Below, one piece after another: positions 1 through 13,800 of a stretch of 64,000 nt of DNA (the stretch's first letter is position 1; every line of letters begins with the position of its first letter). The stretch covers positions 2,698,021 to 2,762,020 of the forward strand of contig PTFA01000055.1 of the NCBI GenBank assembly GCA_003342895.1. Direction: 5' to 3'. The DNA is from Casuarius casuarius. Its lineage: Eukaryota; Chordata; Aves; Casuariiformes; Casuariidae. Both the position numbers and the translations under genes were made by a program. The notes beneath the pieces were generated by a model. The model saw nothing but the letters and a program-made list of their open reading frames with translations, searched no databases and had not been told where the DNA came from.

Positions 1-3000
1 GTCCCTAATACGAGTCAAATCCAAACCACTGTCACACAAGCGGAATTTCATATGACATCGAGGCAAGATGGATTAAAATGCCCATGTATTTGCACTACAG
101 CAGCCTTTAAAGATAACAGAAAGTAATTTTTCATCATTAATCAAGAAGATCCACAAGATTACACAAGGCTTGCCGTGAGCAACCAGCATTACAGTTTAAA
201 CCATGACAGATGCTCCACATGATTTCTGTGCCTTGAGGAATCTGAGGAGAAACTCTCTAGCCATCCACCCCACTAACTGCCATAGCACACACTAAACTAG
301 TTAACTCTAGAAAACCCGGAACACCACACCACTTTACCTCCAAGGCTCCACACCCAAAAGACTCCCAGGCTCCACAGTCACCATAAATACTTCTAATGAG
401 GAGCTTTCTCTATATCTTTTGTTTACACAAACTTAGTACTTCAGTGTTAGAGCCTGCTCTATGAAAGTAGCCCCTAGCGCTGCATTACATTTGATGATGA
501 TGGATCACTATTATTCCCTTAGAAGAACAATAGTTCAGCTACCATGCCAACAAATATGCATGTGCTTAGCTTTAGCACCTGAATAGTCTTATTGGTTCCA
601 GTGGAATTACCAAAGTGCTTGAAGTTAAATGTTCTTTCTGTTTGTTTTAACCTAGCCAACCCCTGAAATCCTCCTCTGTCAAGTAAACATATGTTCCATT
701 AGAATACATACAAACTTGGTATAACCTAGATACTGTCAGCAAGCATACGGCTGATCTGGCTTCATACTACAAGTCTTGTAATCGGGTATGCTAAGAATAA
801 AAATACAAACATAGTCAATCGGTTTGCAGTACACCTAAGTTTGTGTTTTGGGGCTTATACAATAAAAATAAAAAAAGCTGCTGGTGTTTATATGGAATAT
901 AATTTTGGATAGAAGTGCAATGTATTGGGTCATATACCAAATATAGGAAACATATGTTTTTCAACATGGTGACTCACACAATAAGTAATGTAGTCTAAAG
1001 GACATATTCTCCCCTGTGAGACAATCCTAATAGTCCAATAAATCCCAAAGGGCCTCATTGAGCTGAAAGTATCTGAAGCCTTGCGAGCTGTGCAAACTGT
1101 GCAAGGCCATGGATGTTAGCTCTTCACCAGGAGAGCCAGCCCAATCCTTGACCCTGCTTGGCCCTCGGAGAGCTGCTATTCAGTGGCAGGCAGTTACAGA
1201 GGTTACAGGAGTCCATGACCATGCTGGAGGCTCCCTTGCACGGCTGGATAGGGAGCTATACATCGCTAGCTCCTGTACTCAGACCCAGAAATTCTTCCTG
1301 AGGCTGTGACGGCAACTACAAGGCTACGATCTGCTCCTTGCCCAGGCAGGACATTGATTGCCAGGCCAGTTTGAAGACAACCTTCCTGCTTAAGAAATCC
1401 AGTGTTCTTGGTGTGGAGGACTTCCAGCTCACTGCTGTATTTGACAGGGAGGAAGCATATATTTCTCATTGTCATTGTAGATCATTCTGGATAACAAAGA
1501 ATGACATTCTGGGACTATACAGGCCTCTTCAGACTTTGCTGGAGCTATATTTTAGGCTGAGGGTTCTTGCTGAGGAAAGCAGAATTATAGGCAAGTATTA
1601 AGAAGCACCAAACCAGCAATTTACCAATAGACGTCCCTGGAACTGGGCTGGATGCTTGGGGGAGAGAGAATCTGTGGTACATCTCATGAATCAAAGACTT
1701 CTAGAATGGAATATTTTCCCTTTTGAAATGGAGAATAACTACAGCTCCACTTCTGGAGTGGTAGAAGACTGCAAGCCAAAGTAGTCTTAGTCAACCTTAG
1801 CTAACAGGAAATCCTAAAGTGTTAGAGCTTTATACTCTCCCTGAACTACAGAATACATTGAGGTAATTTTCTTCTGGGCCAGAAGTCCTCATAAATTGTA
1901 GCACTCCTGTAAAAACAGAAAGTGGAGTTTGTGTGATCTGATTTTAGGCAGCTTTCCTAGCGTAAAGGGATTTATGTGACCATACCACCCCCATGGCTAT
2001 GCACACTTCTCTGGAGCTGCCTAAATCTCAGTTCAACCTTAAAAACTTTCAAAATAATTTTGAAAGAAATGTAGATGTATCAAAAAAGTCCTGCAAGTTC
2101 TGTGAAATTAGGCCTTTATATAAACAAGAGAAAGGCTTATTAATACCTCAGCTGAGAGCTTTTATGAGATATCTAGAAGGCTATATGACAGACACATACT
2201 AAATACATCCATGCTGCTAAATAAGAGAACAAGGAAGGAAGACTAGCCTCTGGACACCTGCTCATCCACATGCCACATTTCTTAGCTCACCCTTGGCTTT
2301 GTCTTAGATGGCCCCAACCATCTCTCTCCAAGACGACACCCAGCCTTGATTCAGGGAACAGTTTGTCCAGGGCCTGTTCCCAGGAGGTGGCATGAATGAG
2401 ATATTCTCTTCAGACTTGATTCTTCCTAGCTGCTGAGTCCACCAACACTATCCCAAAAGGCATTGTGCCATCAATGGCCATGTGCTTTACCCTAGGATGT
2501 TGAACATATATGCTTGGTTTCATACTGTATAGACACCACTTTTGTGAGCTGCCTGACCATTATTTCCAAACACATTAAAATGGGGAAAAAAGCTCTGCAA
2601 AGAATAATAATTGTCTCTTAGGGACCTCTCGCCAAGTGCTATGCAGTGTGCATGAGACAATTCTGCCCTAGAAGAAGCTGGCTGTGTAGAGTCAACCTAC
2701 TTGTCTGCTTGTCCTTAGGACCAAGAATCACTCACTGGCTCCCTTGATTCAGCAGCATAGTCCTACACACCAACACCCAGGCCCCTCTGTTCCTCATGGA
2801 TTTTATTAGTTTGGTTTGTGTTTTCACAGGACCTTAGTGTCACCCAGAGGAAGCCACTCTGCTAGTGGAGGAACCCCTTGCCAAACCATGAGGTCTCAGG
2901 ACTGCAGCAGCAGCTGTCCATTTTCAAGGTTTGTTGTCTGTGGAAAGAGCTAGAAGCTAGTTTTTGGACACTGAAATTAAATCAGTGCAAAGGAGCCCCT

Positions 3001-3930
3001 CTGAACCCGCAGAAGTGTGACAGCAGCCGTTGTGTGCCTTTCAGCTCAACCCAGCTGTCAGTCAGCATAAACACTTCCTGGGTGTCTGTGCTTCACACAC
3101 AATACCAATCACTTGCTCAAATAAAAACAATGCTGGGGAATAATTGGACAGTTAATTGAAACCCCTTCCTGCCCATGATGTCCCCCCCACCTAAAGCCTG
3201 CTCAGAGTCTTCTGAAGTCCTCAATATATACTGCTGCTCAGGAGACTATGCCTAATTGGCGACCCAGCTGCAATGCCCCAGTGGGGATAACTGGCCAGCT
3301 CTGAGGACAGCTTTCATTCTGTGTGTTTTGGGGACCAAATGTGCCTGGGAAGGTGAGTTCTGGTGTTTGCTTTAATTTCCCAAGGAGTTAAAAGAACCAT
3401 TCCAGCATTAGCCAGAATGTTGATTATAAACCACAATTTTCTGTAATTGGGCCTCATTAATAAATTCCTCAAGTGCTTCAGAAGGCAAGAGAGGTAAAAC
3501 AAGAGCCACAGGGATCAGAGCAACGGGGATCTGTAAGGATTCCCGACCGTGTTGTTAATTCCACTTAATCAGCTCAGAGAAGCTCTGTATTCAAAAGAAA
3601 ATAACCATGACTCACAGAATACCCCTGCCAGCAGGGAATGGGATTCTCTCCATTTATAGTAATATTTCCCCCAATTTTTGTCCTCTCCTTCATTATGATT
3701 TTGAGCAGGGAAAGCGACCACCCGTCACGGCACCCTGAGCACACTCTGTGGCCCTGGGCCTCGGTGCAAAGTCCCACTGCAGCCTGGAAGAGCTGTGCTG
3801 CCAGCAAGGCTAGCATGCATCCCGCAGGGCTTCTGGGAGACCCTTTCTGCAATCCAAATGTGCCAGAGGACCATCTTCCTTCTTTCTCTTTGAGAAAAGT
3901 TTGAAGCAGTCTCAGAGGCATAGCAAGGCA
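1..3930. other. Gene-free unique sequence
   Basis: I see no gene, RNA gene or clear repeat here. The open frames are short (the longest about 90-115 codons) and overlap on opposite strands. One of 66 codons at 1109-1309 is on the plus strand; its product matches no family I recognise. Poly-purine and poly-pyrimidine runs are short. It reads as ordinary non-coding vertebrate DNA, intergenic or intronic. Confidence 0.7.
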
Positions 3931-3940
3931 GATTCAAGAT

Positions 3941-4075
3941 TTATTGCTGTCTAAAGGGACACAGATAGTAGCAAACTTTTACAGACAGAGCAAGCCTTCT
4001 CTGCTCTAAAGGGCTTGCAACGAAAGGTAGACAAGACAGACAAAGGCAAGACAAATTACAGGGGTAGTAATTCAG
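3941..4075 (+). repeat. Ancient amniote interspersed repeat (SINE-tail type)
   Basis: A block contains a decayed form of the phrase 'agagcttacaatctaa' (here aaagggcttgcaacgaaa), followed by tagacaagacagacaaagg. This combination and order occur in an old repeat that forms the distal part of MIR-like elements in turtles, crocodilians and birds. The preceding gggacacagatagtagcaaa fits the same consensus. The call rests on motif memory; RepeatMasker with an archosaur library would settle it. Confidence 0.5.
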
Positions 4076-4099
4076 ATGAGAAGAAAAGTAGGGATTATG

Positions 4100-4430
4100 G
4101 AGGATGAGAAGGTAGGCAAGTTTGCCAGGAGACGGGCGCTTTCAGAAGAGACATGAAGGAAGATCTGAAGGGGCAGATTCCCCAGAGCTATACAGAGAGC
4201 CTTAAGGACTGGGCATTACAAGAGGGGAACCGTCAATGAGAAAGGTAGGATGAGGTTCAAGAAAGAGAAAAAGGGAGTAGAAAACTTTTGAGAAAAAAAA
4301 AGGAAAAAAAATTTGGTGAGAGATAGCTTGCACAGAACTTGGAAGATATTTGAAAATTTGAGAACATGAGATCCCACAAATAGTTGAAAAGCAAGGAAGG
4401 CTGCAAAGTGGTCAAAGCAGCCGCTGGTGT
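4100..4430. repeat. Purine-rich low-complexity stretch
   Basis: The plus strand is strongly enriched in A and G, with runs such as gaaaaaaaaaggaaaaaaaa at about 4290-4310 and many gag/aag/gga triplets. No gene is visible. It directly follows the repeat at 3.94-4.08 kb and may be the decayed continuation of the same element, which is inference. The long purine bias alone gives open frames on the minus strand (76 codons at 4216-4446), which I do not take as coding. Confidence 0.55.
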
Positions 4431-7400
4431 TTGCCGGTAACATCATATCAGAACTCCTCCTTCCGCTTCCTTCCCCAAATGGAAGATGGAGCTGCCTTGT
4501 ATGAATTTATTGGCTACTGCAATGTTATGTACAGCCTGAAGCTATGCCTAAATATGTGTGTGTGTATAGAAAGTGTTACCTGGGCCTATTTAATTAACTG
4601 GGTATCACACGTGGAGCAGCCTGTATATCTGAGGCGGAAGGTCCTAGGTCTCCAAAGCACTTTTGTGTGTGATTCATCTAGTAAACACATTGCACGGAGT
4701 CATTAGGACAGTATGCAAGGGGGGAAATCCTCTCTCGAAACACACACATCTCTTCTATTGCCAGCAGTACATACAAAATGACTAAGGAAAATGTGTGCTG
4801 CCATGGGCAACAGCTTTTTCTTTAGACACTCCGCTTGAGGTTTTCCTATGTAAAAGTCTTTCTTGAGGTGTGAAGTTTTGGTGTCCTGGCAAGCAGCAGA
4901 AAAGCAACTGGGTATTACAAATGAAAACAGCTCCAGTGATCAAGCCCCGTTTCCTTCTCTTTCCAGCTTGCAGACTTGCTTCCTTACCTCTATTTGGGAA
5001 TCCTCTAGTCTCAGCCTCTATTTACTTTATTTTATTTTTACGAGCGTCCTTGGATGTAATGGAAGAATAAACATTTCAGTTTTCGCAGCCTTGTGGCTTT
5101 TCATGGGAGCTTAGCTGCATCCAGTGTGTTTACAAAACATAGCTGCATCATCTCATTTGTTAATTTGATGATTCTTGGGCTATCTGTATTTTTGGCTGCC
5201 AAGTTCACATTTAAGTGTAGAGCTTGTTATGTTTTGATAGGTCCCAAGAGGAATTTCTTGATCACAGTTTTAGAGTCAAACAGGACCAGCCAGTCTTATA
5301 ACTCACAGAATTACCAAGTTGTCAACATTCACAGACCACAGATGGCAATGCCGTCACAGCGAGGAGTCAGCCCACGCTTCCCTTCCTGAATCCACGCCAG
5401 CGTCCGGAGGGGTTGCCCTCTGGCAGGGGAAATTCCAGCAATCTGAAACCCTCCCCTACCCCTCGAGTGTGTGTGTTAGGATCAGGAGGCAGGGTGGAAG
5501 TCTCTCTTCCTGATCTCCATCATGTGGGGCAGAATCTTGCAGGAGGGGCAATGATAATCTGGACTTATATCTCTGAAAATCTGGAAATGATGAGTTAAGG
5601 TAACACCAAATTCAAGTCTTGTCAAGCAGGAAGTATGAAGCTAGGACATACAGCACCTCCAAGTGGTGGGGAGCCAGGGAATGGCTGCACGGGGATGGGA
5701 GAAACTGGGCTTGCCAGTGGTGGGGGTGGACTAGATGGACTGTGGATATGGCTGGGAAAACTTGGCTGAAGATGCAGGAGGAGGGTATTGGGCTCAGTGT
5801 GCAGCTCAGCTAAGGTAAGCAAAGGCCTGTTTCTCTCCACCTGCCAGTGATAAACATATAAGCAAAAGCAAAGCAGTTAGACTTGTATGTGCTATGGCTT
5901 CTAAAGAGTTAATAGCTTATGGAGAAGTTAAGATGGAAATTATAGTAGTGGATATATGTTGCAAGATGTGGTGGGAGCAGGACTGGTGAGAGTGAGCAAG
6001 CTGTGCATTTCTATTGTATGAGAGACACTAAGCAATATGGAATGGAGCTGTCAAGGCTTTTTGGTTAAAAACGCTACCTATAGTTTCTTTTCCTACTCTG
6101 CCAACAGCTTTGCTCTCTAAATATTATTTCTAGTTCACTCTTGAAAAGTATAAAGCAAAAATGGAAGAGCTCCACACAATTTCGGCAGGTCTTTTACCCA
6201 CAGCTAAGCACCAGAACATGTCACCTGCACAGCTTGGGAGTAATGACAGCTGCCTAGATACATATTAAGAGGAAAATCGCTCCTTCTTTTAATCACCAAG
6301 AAATTTACTGGCAAAGATTTGCATTAATGCAGTGCCAAGATTGCGTACTTCAGAGTACTGAGTTCAGCAAAACTTAAACTCCTGAAAACCAGGAGATGCA
6401 GAGCTAAGGCACATGCTAAGTCGCCTTTGAGCAATGCCCCAGCTTGCCCGTTGTGCACATCCTACCTTTGCAGACGTTACAGAGCTCCTGGGCCATGGCC
6501 ACTGAAGGCAAAGGTTACATTTCAGAGAGCTGCACTTGGCGGGAGGAGCCCACGCCCACTCAAGCACTGAACCTGCTTCCCTGGAACAGCATCACCCCTA
6601 TTACATTTTTTAACCCCTCTCTCCTTACGAAAAAATGCTGTTCAAAACCATACTCTCACTTAAACATCTTTAACTCACAGATTCATCTCATATCACACGT
6701 TCTTACAGATTATCTCCATGGCAAGAAGACCTCTGTAAATCCTGAAGTAGTGAAATAAGGTTGTTATACTACACATACTTTCATCTTTTTCCTTTAATCT
6801 CCCACATGGTAGGGGCCTGGAGAAAGATCCGGTTCTTTCCCTCAGATCTGCCCAGCTGGTGTGCAACCGCTGACGCTGCTCAGGGCAGCCCCCGTCATGT
6901 GCTGCTGGAGCTGAGGCAGCTGTGGCTGCTCCGCTGGCCATGCAAAGGCTGCGTTTCTTGGGTTTCAGGGCCTAGGGGACTGCCAAGCGTGGCTTGTGGA
7001 GGGACAAACTACAGCAAATCACCTGAGCTACTTAAAAAGAAACCAAGAGGGAAGGGAGAATAATTCATTGTTGACTGTTTTACCCCGTATGCCCCTTTGC
7101 CTCCTCCCTGTCTCTCGGAAGGTCTTGTGGTCTACCCTAAGGGCAAACCCCGACATCTCTGTGGGCCATATGTAGAATATATCCAAGCGATGAGAGTACG
7201 GGCACCCCAAGCTTGAAAGCGTTACTTCCAAGCGCTCTGCTTTTTAGAAAAGCTTTTAGAAGACTGAGAGCAGTGGAAAAAAAAGAGGGACTAGCTTTAG
7301 ACTGTGCACTGGACGTTACCTTTAATATATACATGTGGCAGAAACAGAAAAGGGATGGAGAGTGATCAGAGTGGATCTCCCTTACCTTTGCTCACATGAG

Positions 7401-10400
7401 TAGTCTCCCTCAAGTGGGGTGAAGTCTATACCTGAGTAAGGCACATCCACATGAAAGGGGGTTTCAGCAAGTCTTGAGGGCTCAATGTTTAGGGATTGAA
7501 ACCGAGGACCAGGCAGTACATGGTCTTGAATGAGTGTCCAAGGATATGCTAGGGAAGTGAAAATGTCTTCCTGTGCACAAATGGAGTCCCTGAGCACGGC
7601 AAACCTTGCACAAAACCTAAGCCCAGGCTGCACTGGTCACAATAAGACAAAAAAAGGGGAACATAAACAGTGAAACTAGAGGTAAGTATGCAGTGTACCT
7701 TGAAATAGGGTGATTAAAGGAGTTCTGCTCTCTCCACAAGCTCCAACAGGTCCATGAGTTATTCTAGTCATGTGAAATTTAGCCTTCCTCACACTCTTCC
7801 CTGGGCAGCACAGCTCAGGACTGTTTTCCACCTCAGCCTCTTCCTTAAGCAACAACGAAGGTTTTTAATAAGGGGGAAGGGGGGAAGGGAGGAAGAACTG
7901 TTATTTTCTTCATTCTAAATAACCATGACACCCTGCGCTGAGCTTGCCTGGAGGTAAGGACACAATCTGCCTACTACATAAATATATCTTCACAAGGAAT
8001 GTACAACCCTCTCTACCCGCACAACCATCGTCAGCAAAAGGAGAAACAGTGGTGCCATTGAGCAGCCCCAAGAGCGGTGTTAGCTGCCTGGCTCTTCCGT
8101 CCTCTCCCATGAATGAATTATTTATTGATAGTGATAACAAGAGCCAAGGAACTTGCAGCCTGTGTCATGCATGGAGGCACCAGCTGTGTGCTTCCTGGGC
8201 TGTTAGTTTTGGCACTGGCAATCCTCAGAGTATATTGGTAGGGAGAGGGGGAAGAGAGGAGGGTCTTTTGCACCAGGCCTGCCACTGAATTACAGTTACA
8301 ACTGAATTTTCCCTTGGGATTGCAAAGTACAGCCTCGGACTTCCCAGGTGCTTCAGCAATCAGACTTCAGCCTTCCACTTGGCCACCCTGGGGCTGGTAG
8401 AGCTGCCTCCTGCAGCATGAAATGCGATCCGTTTGGCAGAGAGAGTATCTGCCTTGTTGGCCATGCCTGGGTGGAAGAAAGGCAGGCTGCTGGTGCACCT
8501 TGTGCTGGGAGCTGCCCTCCTCCCCAGCTCCTGGGCGTGCGCTGCCGGGGGGCTGTGGAAGGCAGGATGGGATGGGCAGCGCAGCAGAGAAACCACAAGC
8601 AGGGAGTGGCGAAAGGACTGCCTGGAAGGAGGTGTGGGGAGAGCAGAGGGCTTGCCTCAGTGGACCCACACCCCAGCCTTGATGGAGAAAATATGGATTT
8701 CCTAGGGAGCCAGAGAGAACAGCATGGAGATTTTTGCAACCCAGGAAGCCTCTGAAAATTGCTGCACTGGAAGTGGGGCTGGATTTGCTCTGCAAAGAGG
8801 GGAGATGTGCTTTATTTTATCTCACACAGCAGATCTGAGTCTTCCCATCTTTTTTTGTTTTGAATTTTAGTGTTCTGATAAAAAATTAGCCCAAAAGATT
8901 GGAAATCTATAGTTTTGGCACACTCTGTGGTGTGACAGCTATACCTCAAGACTCGGTCCAATGCAGTGTCCCATCACATCTTGCTCTCTTCCACTCCATA
9001 CCAAAGTGTTGCTGAGCTCTTTGCTCCCAGAAATAATCATCAGCAGAGGAACCACAAGGGCACAACTCAGCCATTGGCTTGTTTCAACACAAAACATTGT
9101 GTCTTTATTCCAAATTGTAATGATCTTGCATGATAGTGCACCCTTATGCTTTGGCGAAAAGTTCATTCTTCCTGAGCCCTGACAAACAGCTTAGACCAGA
9201 AGAATAAAGAAATTTCATGTTTGTGATTGTTTTCTACAACAGAAAAATGCAGGTTAGGCATAGCTAACAGTCTCTCCCCCTTCCTCTTTCTCTTTGCTAT
9301 TAAAAAACAAAAATCTATTGCAGATTAACTTGGCACTACAGAATAATAGATGCTACCACCCAGAAATATGTTTTTCTCATTCAAACCCAGATTACCTATA
9401 CATCATCTAAGAAAAAGATACAAAATCTGTAATAAGCTCTGTGTAAGGAGTCATTTAAGACACAGAACTCTGAAAGAATTAATGAGGTCTTCCCAAAGCA
9501 CAGGATCAGCACCATATCTATTTGACAAATATAGTGCTTGCTTTAATCTGCAAGTTTTTGGAAGATGTCTGCCTCTTAAGAATGCTCAGGGCTGTTATGC
9601 CTTAAAATGAGAGGTGAAGTGAAAAGTGATGGAAAAAAGATGGAAATGCTGTCCAGGCCACAAGGACAGTTTCTGAATCAAGTTCCTGCTTTATCTGTAG
9701 GGATTGTGTCTCTTCTCAAGCATTAAAAATATTTTCTGTCTTCTGATTTTGCATGGAAGAGAGTGAGCTGGTTGGAGATGCAGTTCTCAGGCTCGTTTTT
9801 TTCCCATCATGGGCAGGTACGCGCTACACCCATCCCGTAATTACCGCCTGCTCTGGGCCTCTTGTGGAGGAGGATTGTAGTTTGCCAGCATATTTGAAAC
9901 AACCCTCCATGTCATTGGGAGTGCTCCCATGAAAGCATTCTGGCTCGTTAACAGGTCCAAAATCAAATATGTGTCTGCCAGATAGAGAATCATCCCAGCT
10001 AAAGATGAAAAATGACTTAGATCACAGAGCCCATCCCCCTGCTAAGGTAGGAGATAGCTCCCAATAGACGCACATATCTCTGCTATGCTTCTTGATTTCT
10101 CTGCAGGATGCATGCCAAAGGCTTTTATCATCAATCCAGAGGAGGATCTACACAAGAGAAATTCTGAAACAGCATCACAGAACAGTACGCTTTTTTTCTT
10201 CCCTCTCTTATTATTTCCTCACATTAAACAATTCATTGACTTTAATTGTGCTCGCCTCAGGCAAAGAAGGCTGGCAAATTTGAAGACCATTTTTATTATT
10301 AGTTAGGTGAGTTTACTTGCCAAGCATACTTTCCCAAGTTCTCTGAACGTCCTACTCATCAGTCACTAACAAAGGCCCCATTCACACGCAGGCTACTAAA

Positions 10401-10730
10401 CGGGTTTGAGACGTGGTTCAGAACCGGCCTAGGGTGAAGGCTTTCAAACTCCCCCTCTGTCTGCTGCTATGCCATCCAAGGACATCTATCATTAAAGAGG
10501 ATGCTTAAGTTTCAGTAAGGGGAGGACTTGCCTAAAGGAAGGCTTAAGCGGAATTGCGATGCCTTGGAACAAAATTGCAATCCCAAAAGTTCCTATCCTT
10601 AAATGTAGCAACCTCTGTTATTTGACTGAAGGCTCTCACGGTATATCAAATTCTGCTCCTTAGCTTGCCCAGATCTGATACACACCGAGCAGTCCCCTCA
10701 TTTCTGTGTGCAGCCGGTAGCTGTTTGCTC
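4431..10730. other. Gene-free unique sequence
   Basis: I see no supported gene or recognisable repeat. The stretch includes a moderately GC-rich part at about 8350-8800 where several frames on both strands stay open for 128-142 codons. Overlap of that kind on both strands points to base composition, not to a protein. A G-rich purine tract lies at about 7870-7895. The rest is ordinary mixed sequence. Confidence 0.65.
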
Positions 10731-10731
10731 T

Positions 10732-10850
10732 CTAACACAGTAGCCCCTGAAGTGGGAGATGTGGGTTCAGTTCCGTCTTCAGCCCAAGGAGGTTAAAACG
10801 TTTCTCACTTCCTCAGAGAGTGCCCTCAGTACCTGAGGGTGGAGGGTAGG
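10732..10850 (+). repeat. tRNA-derived SINE remnant (MIR-related)
   Basis: At 10764-10774 there is a good match to an internal RNA polymerase III B box (GGTTCAGTTCC against GGTTCGANTCC). It is preceded by gcccctgaagtgggagatgt and followed by tcacttcctcagagagtgcc. This arrangement is typical of amniote tRNA-derived SINEs related to MIR. The element is diverged, and I see no A-rich tail or target-site duplication. It is probably a non-functional fossil. Confidence 0.55.
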
Positions 10851-10859
10851 AAGGCATTG

Positions 10860-13800
10860 TCCTGCTTTCTGGTTGAAGCTGGATCCAAGATAAAAATAAG
10901 ATCAAGTGAAAGACAGTTTGTAGAAGAGAGAAGATGAATCTTGGGTAGGGGATAAAGCTTAAACAAGTTTCTTGAGGATGAAGAAGGAATTCAGCCTGGG
11001 TCTGGGTGCCACACTCTCAGCTGTGGAGGTGAACCCTTTCGTAGAAAAAGCCCTTAATTTGTCCTCTGAGATTTTGAACCTATGCTGCAGCCACTGGAGC
11101 AGGCAGAGTGCCTGTGAAGCACCCACCAGGCCCATCTGGAAAATACCCCTGGGGCAGGGAGCGGGAGCGCTGGGAGTGCCCCAGCGGCACACCTACATCA
11201 TGCCTGTGCTCCAGCCACCAGGGATGCGCTCAGAGAGGCTGTTTGAAGCTGACTGCAAGTCAGCTTGTTTGTAACCTGTGCCAGAGCAAAATCTTTGCCT
11301 CCCTTCTTGATGCCTATTGTTCAAAGAGGAATTGGGGTCAGAGTGCTTGATTCTGCATTTGTCTGTAGCTGGCACAGTCCTGTGCAGGTAAGTAATAAGA
11401 GACTGCTGCTGGGCAACACTAGCAAAGGTGGCTGCCAGGCAACGTCCTAGCAGGGCCTTAGAATGGAGGCAGAGAAAAGCTGGAGAGAAAAATGTAGCTG
11501 AACCTTCATAAGGTGGTAAAGTCCCTTTTCCACTTTGCATAAGTGCAGAAATAGAGCTGCCTGAAAACTTGACACCAGAGTTCTGTTTGTGCCATATACT
11601 TGTCACCACCTGGGAATACAAGATGTGCTTTGCAGTTTGGGTCTGGTGGAAGCTCCCAGCTCAGGAAAAACAGCACGCAAGGTTGTTCCCAGGGCCAGAA
11701 GCNCCACACTTGTGAGGAGCCTGAGCTAAGCAACCTGCCTGCAAACGAGAGTAACAGAGAATGCAGGGCCTGATGTGCAGGCAATAAGCCTTAGCTGACT
11801 CTGTGCTCAGTCACAGGGATATCTCAGTGAGTCATTGCCCAGAAATCCTGCAGGACCCATATTATCTGGGATTTCCATGAGGGGGTGTCCCAGCCATGAT
11901 CCTTCATAATAAAGAATAGAGTGCACATTTAAATAAAAGCTGCTGAAAGGATTTTTGCTGAGATTAGCTATGAAAAACGATTGAAATTTTTGGTCTTTTC
12001 TGCTCCGGGAAAGTCGAATTTGACTGCTCAGAGAGTATGCGGAGTGTGCAAGCTGGCCTTTCTGCAGCCTCTTCCCCATAACACAGACTGCGCCTTAAAA
12101 GCCACAATATATCCTTTTATCTGAATATAATGCATGGGACGGAGTTGCTGTGGAAGAGGTCATGAAATTCCACTGCACTAGCATTTTGAAAGGGAATCCT
12201 ATAAAAAATAGCCTGTGACATGGCTGCGGAGAAAGATCCTGCACTCTGTCAATGTCTTGGCATGAAGTAAGCAGGGAACATAGGACGGGATACAAACGGA
12301 GAGTGGGCTTTTCTTGGCATTGGCCACAATGACTGTGGTTGTCCAGCGCAAGCTTGTGGGGGAGGCTGAGGGGATAGAAGAAGACAGACATGTTAAAGGG
12401 AAGTGTGTTCCTACATAATGAGACATTGTAACATATGTTAAGAAAAAAAAAAGTGCAGGGCTGTGAAAGGATTTCCCTAGCAAGGGAGTTGGGCAGGACA
12501 TAGCTTTGGCTTACCAGTATAGGCTGTTGTGTCATTTTAGGCACCAGGCTCTTACACTGGACCAGCCTCTGTGTCAAATCTAGCTAGAAAGGCTGAGTTC
12601 CCCAGGCTGTCTCTCATCTGTGATTGGGTTTTGGTTTGTTTGTACCCATGCAGCTGCTGGTTTTTATTTACTCTAATTTTAGCATATGTACCAGCAGTTG
12701 CAAATGTAAATGGTCCCACTTGGTATCCAGTGTCTGGAGCAAAAAGTGGCCCATGTGAGGTATGTTAGGGTCCCCATCTCTGCACAATTTAAACAGCAGA
12801 CAAGTATTAAACAGTTTCTGCAAAGTATGATATTATGAGAAATTGTGTTGCACTTTTTTTTTCTGAGAAATTCTGGATGCAAATTATAAAGTTCACACAT
12901 AAGTATTTCCTTGCAGAATTGGGAAACAAAGGACTGTGTCCCTGAGCTGCAACACCAGACCTGGAGAACAAACCTACCTGAACAAGCTCCCTGATTTGGG
13001 TTATTCTTTCATCAGAACAGAACAAAATGAGCAGCATAGGCTGGAAGCTCAAGATAATGCACCAAAGGGCTTAATGTTTGCTTATTTGGGGAAATGCTTT
13101 GAGGTAATTTTCATCAAAAGTAATAATTGTAAAATACTTCTTGTGTTTCTCTTCTTGGGAGATGCAGTGTTGTCCAGAGCATCCTAGCACAAATCTGGAT
13201 TCTTTCACCAATACAGGGTAAGGAGTAAGTCAGTGTGCCCCATAAGCTGCCCCATGGCTGGTCCACACCATGCAGACAGCACAAGTGACATTGTCTCTTA
13301 CCAAATATCTTTGCATGTCCTAACCTGGGATGAGGCAGTGTGGGATAGGTGTACAGATCCTTAAACCAGATCTATATTTAGGTCCTTTTACCAGCACCTG
13401 ATAAAATTCTCCCCCTCCTATCGTGGTCCTATGTATCAGAATAGACAGCAAACTGGTTTCTGTTTGTTTTTATCTATATGCTGTGAGACAAATAAGTTGG
13501 GTGGGAGTTTGGAAATGATAACTAACATGTCAATAAAATAACATTATCTTATCCCTATCTTTAGTTAACTTTGAAATTTAATTTTATGCATTTCAAACCA
13601 GCAATCCAGATATGATCACCCAGAACACTGGTGATCTTTGCTCTGTTAATCGCAGTGAATGAGAAATAAAGATCTGTTACAGTAACTGAGTAAGGTCTAA
13701 TATTGATCCTTGTGAGGGTGAACAGGAAGCCTAGAAAAGACTGTGCCAGTGAAGTGAAGGAATGGCAAAAATATTTGTCAGGTGAGCAAATGCAGAATTC

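Noticed and set aside
11385..11393. Near-perfect splice donor (CAG then GTAAGT)
   Set aside because: No upstream coding exon or acceptor can be linked to it. Such words are expected several times by chance in 64 kb.
12095..12577. Minus-strand open frame of 160 codons in ordinary-composition DNA
   Set aside because: The product has no recognisable motif, and another minus-strand frame (12199-12501) is open over it. There are no promoter or exon features. It is the only long frame not explained by GC content, but length alone is not enough.
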